NCBI GenBank assembly: GCA_022605955.1
Contig: JAKCOZ010000014.1
Location: 17,490,001-17,554,000 of the forward strand
From: Rallus limicola
Taxonomy: Eukaryota > Chordata > Aves > Gruiformes > Rallidae
Direction of reading: 5' to 3'
DNA length: 64,000 nt
Under the pieces are notes generated by a model. That model did not search any database. It saw nothing but the letters and a program-made list of their open reading frames with translations, and was not told the origin of the DNA. The stretch's first letter is position 1. Every line of letters starts with the position of its first letter. A program made the translations under genes and the position numbers. This document shows, one piece after another, positions 49,839 through 59,296 of the stretch.

Positions 49839-51092
49839 TGAAAAGTTTTGCAATAATTAGTTTGCTGGCTGCAGTTCTGTAAATTTGGCTTGTTTATAGT
49901 GTGCCTAGTATTCCTAGCTGGAATTGGCAACTTTTTTTGAGCCTCTGTGTTGTTTTATGCTGCTATTGCAGGGAGCTTGAAGTCAAGTTTGCTAAAAACA
50001 GGAGAGAAAAAGAAGAGCTTGAGAAATGACCTGACATGTTAGAAAAATGTGCTAGGTGGCAGGCTCAGGAAGAGAAATCAAACTTCCTTTGGATCCTACA
50101 TGAACATCTTATTCACACTGGATCAGTGTTGCTTGTGCATCTCATCAAGACCCTTTAAAGCTGATGGAGTTCCATCAGGTTTCAGTTCTCTTGAATGCTA
50201 ATGGGTACTTCAAGGACAAAGAATTCATGTATACACCCTTGTTCATCCCACATTACAACTTCCAGCTGTTTTACAAATTTTATCTAAACCAGTGCAATTT
50301 GGATTCTCTAAGCACTGAAAATTGTCATTTATTTTGGTTGTATTTTGCAGTAGGTACAGAGATGAATAACATCTCGTGCTTTTACAAATCCCACAAGGAT
50401 TTTGAAAATTTCTTATAACTATAGTTTTAACATCAAAATTAATTTTGTTCCAGTGGGTAAGAAATTCCAGTCCTTCCCATTTGTTCATTATAATTACTTA
50501 TGAATTATAGAACCTCAAAGGAGCCAAGCTTGCTGGCTTTTGACCAGAGAAGCTACAGCCTCTTTTTAAACTGTAGATCTCTGAAGAGACTGAAACTTAA
50601 TCTTCATAAAATATCTTTTAACCTGTGAATAGCTAACACTGGCTAGTTAAAAACAAACTACTAAACTACCTCAAGTAGTTAACCACAGGTATGTTAAACA
50701 CAGACAAGTGATTTCTGTGAAACCTGGGTTTTGTTTGTGGTCTTTGTGAGTATAGGATAATGTTTTCTCACTGGCTGAGTTTTCCTCCTGAATTGGACTA
50801 AGCAACTATAGAAGAAGAAGAAGCTTTATGGAACAGAATTTTTGTAAAAGGTTATGGACATTCTGCCAAACAAACCTCCTCTGTGTGGAGCATAGGGCTG
50901 CTTTTTGGTTTCAGACTGTTACCTTATTCCGTACAGAGCAGCAGGAACCCCAGACAAACTGATGCTCTTGTTGTCCTTGAATCTGGGCTGAGATTTAATT
51001 TCTAGCAAAAAGGAACCTGTTATTCTTCAACTAAGAACAGGTCTGTTTCCAACACCACCTTTGCATCAGATCTACTCTGTCAGACAAGGATA
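49839..51092. other. Non-coding spacer, no gene seen
   Basis: AT-rich DNA between two antisense CR1 copies. A short GAA run lies near 50,811-50,824. No gene signal is seen. Confidence 0.5.
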
Positions 51093-51605
51093 TAGAATCC
51101 TACAGTCACAGAATTGTTTAAGTTGGATATTACTTTTAAGATCATTGAGTCCAACCATTCACCTAACACTGCCAGATCCACCACTAACCATATCCTGAAG
51201 CACCACATCTATAGGTCTTCTCAATACCTCCAGGGAAGGTGACTCAACCACTTCCCTGGGCAGCCTCTTCCAATGATTGACAACCCCTTTTTGTGAAGAA
51301 GTTTCTCCTAATACCCAATCTAAACCTCCCCTGGCCCAACTGGAGGCCATTTCCTCTCATCCTGTTGCTTTTTACCTGAGAGGAGGCCAACACCCACCTG
51401 ACAACCACCTCCTTTCATGTAGTTGTAGAGAGCAAGAAAGTCTCCTCTCAGCCTCCTTTTCTCCAGGCTAGAAAACCCCCCTCCCATCTTCCAGAGCTGT
51501 TCCCCATAAAACCTGTTCACTAGACCCTTCACCAGCTTTATTGCCTTTCTTTGGCCACACTCCATCCAGTACCTCAGTGTCTTTCTTGCAGTGAGGGGCC
51601 AAATC
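51093..51605 (-). mobile_element. CR1 LINE, 5'-truncated copy (antisense)
   Basis: The plus strand opens with a decayed CR1 tail (GAATCCTACAGTCACAGAAT). The minus strand encodes HWKRLPREVVESPSLEVLRR at about 51,159-51,350 and, in another frame, SSLEKRRLRGDFLALYNYMK further 5', both standard CR1 reverse transcriptase tail motifs. The frames are offset, so the copy is a pseudogene. Bases 51,265-51,331 are the reverse complement of 59,071-59,137 at 65 of 67 positions, placing both copies in one subfamily in opposite orientation. Confidence 0.95.
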
Positions 51606-53049
51606 CCCGTGTTATCCAGCACAGTAATATTCCTGCTACGACAAACTTTACTGCTAGCAAAGGTGTGGTAAGTGTGTAAAACCTTACTTTGCACAGTAAT
51701 AGCAAAAAAAAAAAAAAAAAAAAGAACTTTTAAAGGATTTGTGCCAAGCAGAGATTCCTCAGGGAGGGCATGCTCGATCCCTCTGGTTGCTAGAAAGCAC
51801 TGCCTACTGCAAAGCTGGACTGGGCATCTACATGCAGGGTTTTCACAGTCTTTAGCTGGATACTTAATGTAGCTGGAATGATTTATTTTACATATGCAGA
51901 CCCTTTGCTGCCAAACATTGAAGCACTAATTCTCTCTCCTCTATAGTTCTACAGGCTGTTGACTATGTTATGGAGTGTAAAAGGCGGTGATCAGTGTACT
52001 TAGTCTGGTCATTACAAACTGGAGTATCCACAATCTGGCAGACATCATTGAGGATGCTGATCTGAGAGACTGTCCTTATATCTGTTTGCACGTCGTATAG
52101 GAGGCTGGGAATCTTACACTTCACAGGCAGTAATGGGTGACTCTGTTATTGCAGCTCAGTCAGCACTTTTAGCCTAATTATTTCATATTTGTGCTCCGAT
52201 TTGGAAACATAAGTGAGTACAGACGTTGTTTGCTGTTGGTGTGTAACGTGGACTCAGACGTTCATTTTGTTACTAGCATGCAGCTACTTGAAGGAAATAT
52301 TGGGCAAAAGAAGAAAAGAGAAGAGAAAGCTATAAAAAACAAAGACATGGTCGATACTCTTACACTGACAAAGGAAAATCTTAGCAAATAATCCTTCGTT
52401 TCAATGTTGGTAACATTTTACCAGCAGTGACTGTTTCTTTAATCAGAAGGAAGACTGCAAAGATGGCAAAGCCTCTGGAATGAAATGCTGAGTGACCAGG
52501 TAGCTGGATCCAAGTCATTGCTACAACCTACTGCATACACCTGGAGCTGTGTGTGTGTGCCATCTCACACTCTTACATCCTGGGTTCCTGACACACTCAC
52601 CATTCCCACTGAAGTAACAGGAAATAAGGACTAAGACCCTGGCAGAAGATAGATGTAGCAGGGTTGTGTTGGCTGATAGTAATTGTGTAGCAGAGGAAAA
52701 CCCAGGGCAAGAAAGGTAAGTAAGAAAGGTTTTTTCCTTCTATCGGTGCGTGTAGAAAAACACAAACCAATAGTGATGGTTGATGAGGGAAGAGGAAAGA
52801 AGGTGTACAATTTTCAGCAAGCAGCAGCACTTATGGTAAGGGAAGGGATCTGGCATGGGAGCCTGTGCTGCTTCTGGATCTGCACTTCTGCGGCTCAGTT
52901 TTTCCAGGAGGAGCCACACTGAAGTCCCTAGAAACGTTCCCTTCCCTACAGGATAAATCCTAATTCAGTGGTGGCAAATTTCTTCAGGGTAGGGGGGGGG
53001 AGGGTGTGTGTGTGTGTGTGGGTGGGTGGGTGTCTCTGTCTCTCTTCCT
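51606..53049. other. Non-coding upstream flank of the CpG island
   Basis: An A20 run lies at about 51,703-51,723. Ordinary DNA follows, then a G9 run and TG repeat just before the island (52,991-53,030). No exon is recognised. If the island is a promoter for a plus-strand gene, this is its proximal upstream region. Confidence 0.5.
52991..53030. repeat. G-run / TG repeat / GGGT repeat
   Basis: A G9 run is followed by AGGG, about eight TG units and then GGGTGGGTGGG. The combination of G-runs and alternating TG can form quadruplex or Z-DNA. It marks the upstream edge of the CpG island. Confidence 0.85.
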
Positions 53050-54300
53050 GGCGGGTTCAAAACTGTAAGAGTTGTCCTAAAACCAACCAGCCCCTCTGTC
53101 AGCGAGGCCGGTAAAACACCGTCAGCATGTCAAGCATTCCCCCCCTCCCCCGCCCCCGCCCCCGGATTGTAGGGAAAGGGGCGGCACGGAGCAAACCGCT
53201 GTAGCGGCTGCCTGTAATTTCATTTGAACACCGCACTCCCGTCAACAGCTTTTGTTACGCATTTAACCTCTCCAGCCTGCCCCCTCCCTAGATAGCGGGC
53301 TTCCCCTTTCGGCGCAATTACCGCTAATCCAATACAGCCCTCGCCAAACCCTGCCCCTAATCTCCCTCCCAGCCGCTGCCGCAACGGCGGCTCCTCATTT
53401 ACATTCGCTGCCCGCTCCTCTCCCGCTGCCGCTCCGCGTTCCCCACCGCGGAGCCGCCGCCGCCGCCTTCCAGCCCCCCGCCCTGCCGCAGCCGGGGACC
53501 CTTCCCGGGGAGGCCAGGCCGGTGGGAGCCCCGCCCGCGCCGCCGGGGGAGCAGCAGCAGCAGCGTGCGGCGGTGCGTGCCCGCCCGTCCGCCCGCCCGC
53601 CAGCAGCGCCGCTCGCTCCGCAGCGCGGGGGGAGCCGCCGGCGCCGCGGCGGAGGTAAGCAGCGCCGGCAGCCGCCCGGCCCTTCTGCCCGGGGCTCAGA
53701 CGCCGGCCGGGGCGGATGGTGCGGGGTTGGGGTCGGCGATACAAGCCCTGGAGTAAGGGATGGGAGGGAGGAAGGGAAGATGGGGCTCCGCTGCCGAGGT
53801 GCGTTTGCCTGTCGGTTTTTCTTCTTCTTCTTCTTTAGGGAAATGCGATCTGGAGCGACGGCTGCTTGGTTTAAAAAGCTCCGCGTTGTAGCTGCCCTCC
53901 TGCTCGGTTCTCTGTGAATAAGCAGTTTCGGGGGCAGGCACGTAGTGAGAATCGCGTATGGATCATTTCGGCTCTTTCTGAATGGGTGGGAGCTGCGAGG
54001 GAAGGTGACATTAACATCTGTCACCGCGGGGAACGCGGATCGCTTGTGGGAAGGCAGGATACTATTCCGTGGCTTGTGGGGTTGGTTTGTTTTTGAAAAA
54101 GCAGGAGCTGCGAGGCGTTTGTCGTGACCGGTGAGCATATGTTTGCTGAGATGCATGTTGGTAACGCACAGCCGAAAGCACAAGGCTGCTCCGTATCCGT
54201 AACGGACCGGGAGCCTGTGGCTTGCATGTTGTATTTTAAAGTACCGTCACCTCATGAAAGGCGGCATCCCCGTTTTAAACGGGTCTTGAAGCGTAGCCAA
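53050..54300. promoter_or_regulatory. CpG-island promoter
   Basis: CpG is abundant here while the rest of the window is strongly CpG-depleted. The core is 53,150-53,720, with a CpG-rich shoulder to about 54.3 kb. Core signals are a C-rich GC-box cluster at 53,139-53,163 (CCCCGCCCCCGCCCCC type), GGGGCGG at 53,178-53,184, a CCAAT box at 53,329-53,333 overlapping a bicoid-type TAATCC at 53,325-53,330, and several GCCCGCCC boxes at about 53,530-53,610. No TATA box is evident, which is normal for island promoters. Direction is inferred as plus from the CCAAT orientation and the splice donor at 53,655. Bidirectional firing is possible. Confidence 0.8.
53390..53654 (+). other. Candidate untranslated first exon of an unnamed gene
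   Basis: The stretch ends in a strong splice donor, GAG|GTAAGC, with the intron starting at 53,655. There is no ATG on the plus strand between about 53,200 and the donor. If the donor is used, the exon is 5' untranslated and the start codon lies in an exon beyond this window. The 5' end is a guess placed 60-100 bases downstream of the CCAAT box. The exon contains CCG repeats (about 53,453-53,467) and a short GCAGCAGCAGCAGC run (53,551-53,564), common in brain-expressed 5' leaders. The gene cannot be identified. Confidence 0.4.
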
Positions 54301-56467
54301 CTGAAAAAAGCCTGCTGTAGTACTGGTGGTAGGCAGTACCTCCTATCTAGGCAGTTTGCAAGAGATAGATTTCCCCTCAGGTAGTAGGAGGGGCCAGGCG
54401 ACTGTTTCGGGAAAGTATTTTAAAGCCTGGGTTGAATAGGTGGCTTGTAACGGAGATGTGTAACAGCCATGGGGGAATAATTAAGGATGGAACTCACTTC
54501 TGGGGGGGGTGGTGGAATGGGAAGGAAACTGAACTGTGCTATGAATAAATGGCCGTGCTTGTGCAGGACGGCAGTATGTAAGCTAACGGGGAAAATCCAC
54601 CTCAACTGCAGAAAGCAGTCCAGCCTTCAAGGTCTGCGGAGGCAGTCCTTTAGATGGAGAGGCTTCTGTGGGGAAAAAGCTGCTAATTAAAGCAAGTAGG
54701 ATCAGTCTCTCTTCACCCTATTGACAATTTAATGTTTAAAAATGACCCTTTGACTGTCTCGGGAGGTAAATCAGCAATGGGAGTGTGTCTCTGACAAATG
54801 GGGCTGTCATTTTACAGCTGGCTTTGGCGGGGGGCGGGGGGGGGGAACGGGGACAAAATAGATTAAGGAATGCAACTCAAAAGCAAATTTTAAAAAAGCT
54901 GTAATTTTCTCCTAATGCTTTGCAGCAGTACCTCTGGAAAGCAGATGCGACTGTTCAAATCTATGTTAAGTTCTGACTCTTGCAGAGTGATTTTAACCAG
55001 ATAAACTGCAGGAATAGAGAACAGTGTATTATCAGTGATGCTACCTTTATCTGAAAATATTCTGGTGACTTTACTCAAAAAAATGTATTAATTGGACCTA
55101 AATTTACAGAAGCAAGCAATTGGCCTTTGCCTTCTATGCTGTTGTCCCAAAGTGACCTGTTCTTTTCTAGTTTATGTAGCAGACTTACCATAAGTCCTAA
55201 TCTTAAAGTAATCTTTGATGCAGTGAAATTATTATGGTAAATTTCTTACCAGCTCTTCTGATCATGGTGGACCATGCTAATCAACTATGTGAACATCACC
55301 TATTCCTTTAAAACAAAAAAACCCAACTTAGTTACCTCTGAGGATTTGAAAGCTACAGAAATACCTTTAATCCTATTAGGACTGATGGAATTTACCCTTT
55401 GTAAACTTATGTTCTCTAGACTAATACCAGATATGGAGCAGTTTGAACTTTTGTCTTTCCACAGGAGTGATGAAGAAAGAGGGAATGCAATTGCAAGTGT
55501 TACAATGGTGGAGATGCAATTACATGACTGTATATGGGATTTGCAGTTACAATAGCGTAATGCTGAACAAAATACAACTCAAGCCTGTCATTGACAAAGC
55601 CTTTTATTTCTGCTAATAAACCTGATGTTTAAGGCTAAAGTAGCTGCAATAATGTGCATACATTAAAGCCATTTTATGTATTGACACTGACTGCCTTAAA
55701 AAGTCTGAAAACACTGGGCAATCTTTCCTCTTCTGGCAACAGGAGGCAATATTCCTAAGTGCCTGTGCTGTAGCGTCTGCTCTCGTGCTGCTTTCCTTTG
55801 GAGGTCTTGCTAGGGCTGAGTTTTGCCTTACCAGATAAGCTGAATCAGCACAGATTGCTATGGGCAGCTGCAGGCTGTGAAGAAATGCAAGTGTTTAGCT
55901 AAGCCCAACCCTTCAGTGGGCATCTAACAGACCACAGCTGCAGCAACAAAACCCACCTGACTCATGCTCCAGTCTAGCTCATTGCAGGTAAACAAACTCT
56001 TCTTTGAGGATTATACCTAGACCAGTGGCTTTGACCATGCTGTAAATTGGATTAATCAATTGCTAGGTGAATAGAGGCAGTTAACATGCACGTTAGTTCT
56101 AGAGTATGTATGTGCAAATGATTTATTCTGATCAGAGTTAGTGGATCTGTGTAAAAACTCTCATTGGCTTGTTGAATGGCACCCTTGTTTGTGGAATGTA
56201 TGAACTGGTATGGCTGGCTCTAATTAATTCACTTAGTTGTTAAGTAAAAACCAACAAATTTATGAATAGATACTAAGTTTTTGCATCCAAAGATCACCTG
56301 TGGGGTGGAGCACAACTAAAGATAATGTGGTGTCTGCAACAGACCTGCTTTGAATGATAGGGTGCAAATTTATCACTGTGATACTGAATATAGTTAACTT
56401 AAAATCAGTAGAAGTTAAAGTGAACCAAAACATATCTTGTCGTTCCCTAGAATAATCCAGGGAAAAC
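53655..56467. other. Putative first intron, 5' part
   Basis: A CpG-rich shoulder fades into ordinary AT-rich DNA by about 54.7 kb. It includes a CTT trinucleotide run (about 53,820-53,835) and a G-rich run (54,826-54,852). No acceptor plus coding exon combination was convincing. Confidence 0.4.
54826..54852 (+). other. G-quadruplex-capable G run
   Basis: G-runs of 6, 10 and 4 bases are separated by C and AAC. The 10-base run can supply two tetrad columns, so four G3 tracts are available. It lies about 1.2 kb downstream of the putative first exon, on the sense strand of the inferred transcript. Confidence 0.7.
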
Positions 56468-56705
56468 GTTAGAGAATACTTTGGGTTGGAAGTGACCTCA
56501 AAGATTGTCTAGTTCTAACCCTTCCTGACATGGGCAAGGACACTCTCCACTAGACCAGGTTGCTGAAAGCCCCATCCAACCTGGCCTTGAGCACTGCCAA
56601 GGGAGGGGGTAGCCATGTCTTCTCTGGGCAGCCTGTTCCAGTGCCTCATCACCCTCACAGGGAAGGATTTCTTCCTAGTAGCTAATATGTATCTCCATTG
56701 TTCCT
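56468..56705 (-). mobile_element. CR1 LINE, 5'-truncated copy (antisense)
   Basis: The plus strand starts AGAGAATACTTTGGGTTGGA and continues AGTGACCTCAAAGATTGTCT. It then follows the CR1 3' region back through CCATCCAACCTGGCCTTGAG and TCTGGGCAGCCTGTTCCAGT to ATTTCTTCCTAGTAGCTAAT. About 240 bases remain and none is coding. It lies inside the putative first intron. Confidence 0.93.
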
Positions 56706-57132
56706 TAGAAATCAGTTGTTATCCATTGTGTTGTGATGTGGAGGAAAAATTTGCTAACTAAAATTGCTTTGGCAGTCTCCACATGGGAGCATGATATAAA
56801 GGGCAAGATGTAAACATAATTCCACAAGCGGGCAAGGCATGAGATGCTGTAAGCAGAGCTACTGGTCTTACTGCATGGAGCAGTGACCAATGGAGCTTTT
56901 TCCTCTAACGAAAGCGTAAGAGGAGTAGTATCATTCTTAGAGTGAGGAGCATCTCTAACATGTTGTTTAATTTTCAAAGTCATTGTTTCATCATTCCATC
57001 CATAAAAGTATGGAGATGTCAAATGAAATTCTTGCCCCACTGTTCAGGATCAGGTTTTCAACTTAGCTGTGCCAGGAACATGCTTGTTTAAACAAAGTAA
57101 ATTTTAAAATAGTTAGGGGGCAGGGCTCTGTT

Positions 57133-57546
57133 TACAGGGCCAGAGAATGACTGAGGGCACAGGCACCTCTGGAGTTGTCTGGTCCAACCCTCTGCTCAAA
57201 GCATCTATAGCAGGCTAAACCAGGCTGTGTCCAGCTGGGTTTTGAATATCCCCAGTCTCTGAGGCTGAAGGCTCCTCAGCCTCTCCGTGACCTGTACTTG
57301 TGTTAGATGACTCCCCCTTGCAGTGAATTTCTATGTTTAAATGGAACTGCTTGTGTTTCAGTTTGTGTGCCTGTTTCTTCTTGTTCTTTCACTGGGTACC
57401 CCTGAAGAGTCTCGATCTGCCTGCCTGCCTTCCTTCATCGCACGGGTGTGCTTCTGGCTTGTGATCAACTTGTTCTCCACTGGGGCTCCCAGGTCCTTCT
57501 CTGCAAAGCTGTTTCCCAGCCATTAAGCTTGTACTGGTACAAAAGG
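57133..57546 (-). mobile_element. CR1 LINE with internal deletion (antisense)
   Basis: The first part, 57,133 to about 57,412, follows the CR1 3' region in reverse: CCTCTGGAGTTGTCTGGTCC, CTGTGTCCAGCTGGGTTTTG, TTTCAGTTTGTGTGCCTG, CACTGGGTACCCCTGAAGAG. The second part, about 57,440-57,546, resumes several hundred bases further 5' in the element: ATCAACTTGTTCTCCACTGG, CCCAGGTCCTTCTCTGCAAA, CTTGTACTGGTAC. Both parts share one orientation and order, so a single copy with a deleted middle is the simplest reading. Confidence 0.85.
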
Positions 57547-58820
57547 TGAGGGAGGACCAAACAAGAGGGAAGAAGAATAGAAAATGACAGAGAAAAGTGT
57601 AGGAGGAAGGGCTGGGGGGTGGGAGTGTGCAGAGGAAAGCCAGCAACTGGAGCCAATGTACAGTTCACAGCAGGCTGACTTACCTCAGCCTTGTTACAGT
57701 GATATTTGGGGAGGACCACAATCCTGAATGTTGATACACAAATACTCCTGTGCTTGGTAATTTCAGCAGGATTTAATTCATCCTGCAACTACAAATAATG
57801 ACATAATTTTGAATCTAAAAAGATGTGTGAGTTTTGCTCTGAGGTTGGTATATATGCTTCCAGGGCAGACAGGGCGCTTCCTCTTTCAATAGTCTTTGCA
57901 GTGGCAATAGTTTTGGTATGATTTAATAACATGGGTGGCTCACTGTAGTGTACTAAACTCTGTCTATTAAGGCAGACTTTCCCAGGAAGGCCCTTTAAGT
58001 AAAGTATTTCGATGGCCTCAGAGGCACAGAAATGCAGTTTTATGGCAAGACAAGGGGGAATGGGTGATGAAAGAAGCCTTCTGTGGTTGCTTAAAGGACT
58101 GGTGGAATTCAGACTGTAATCCAGTGGTAGTCCTCTAGCATAGATGATGCAGGGCAACGTTTAGGAGTCCTCTATGATGGTCCCAAAATGGAGGTTGCGC
58201 AGTGAGACTGTGGGGTTTTATAATATATCTGTGCACGTACACTTGAGGGTATAACTCATGCCTGGAAATAACACAGGTGTATTGAGAGTTTTTCATATCT
58301 GAGAGATAGAGGCAGCTTTGTCTTTATCATTGGTGTAGATCCACATCCACTGTAAATAGGTCAGTCAGAATCAATGGAGCAGTACCTGTCTGCCCCTTGT
58401 GTACCTGGCCCGTTACGTTTTCTTCTTCTGAAAGATTGAAAGCCACCCAAAACACACAAAATAGGGGGGGTTTGCTTGATCAATGGTGTTTATAGTCAAA
58501 GACTTCAGTAGTGTGATCCAAATGATCCGTACCAAGATGTTAAAGGAATGTTTTACAGCATGTTCTGCAGCTTCAGATTAGAGAGGCGCAGGGAGAGTAC
58601 TCTGTGTATGTGAGTGTGTGCAGGAAACCTAAGATCAGATTTTCACATGGTAATATTTTAAGAGGTAGAGCTAGCATCCCTCTGTGGAGCCAAAAACAAT
58701 ACAATCACTTTAGCATATTGCTAATTGGTCTTTTTTTTTTTTTTTAAATATATCTATGTAGATTAACAGTGTAGCTGAAATCAAGACAGTAGCTAACAAA
58801 GGTGTATGTTATCTAAGAAA
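57547..58820. other. Putative intron, no gene seen
   Basis: Ordinary non-coding DNA. It contains a T-run at about 58,731-58,745. The 122-codon minus-strand frame at 57,789-58,157 shows no family resemblance. Confidence 0.45.
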
Positions 58821-59296
58821 GACTTCAATGTGCTGGAGTGTGTCCAAAGAAAAGCAGCAAAGCTGATAAAGGGTCTAGTGAAGAGATCTTATGAGGAGCA
58901 GCTGAGGGAAATGGGGCTGTTTAGCCTGGAGAAAAGGATGCTGGTGAGAGACCTTACTGCTCTCTACAACTAGCTGAAAGGAAGTTGTAGCCAGGTGGGT
59001 GTCTTTTTTTTTTTTTTTTCCCCCAAGTAGCATGTGATAGGACAAGAGAATATAGCCTCCAGTTGCACCAGGGGAGGTTTAGATTGAGTATTAGGAGAAA
59101 CTTCTTCACAAAAGGGGGTTGTCAATCATTGGAAGAGTCCACCCATGGTAGTGGTTGAGTCACTGGCCTCAGAAGTATTTAAAACATACATAGATGCCAT
59201 GCTTAGGGACATGGCTTAGTGGTTGCACTTGGCAGTGTTAGGCTAACGGTGGACTTGCTCTTAAAGGTCTCTTCCAACCAAAACAATTCTATGATC
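58821..59296 (+). mobile_element. CR1 LINE, 5'-truncated copy (sense) with T-run
   Basis: The copy begins near GTGCTGGAGTGTGTCCAAAG and runs through GATCTTATGAGGAGCAGCTG, TTTAGCCTGGAGAAAAGGAT, CTGCTCTCTACAACTAGCTG, GTTTAGATTGAGTATTAGGA and CTCTTCCAACCAAAACAATT, to the tail TCTATGATCTC. A long T-run (about 59,006-59,024) replaces the usual pyrimidine-rich GTTGGTCTCTTCTCCCA-like stretch. It is the same subfamily as the copy at 51.1-51.6 kb in the opposite orientation. Frames are broken. Confidence 0.95.

Noticed and set aside
53395..54183. 262-codon minus-strand open frame across the CpG island
   Set aside because: GC-rich island sequence has few stops. The predicted protein is low-complexity Ala/Pro/Arg-rich with no domain, and overlapping frames on both strands are equally open.
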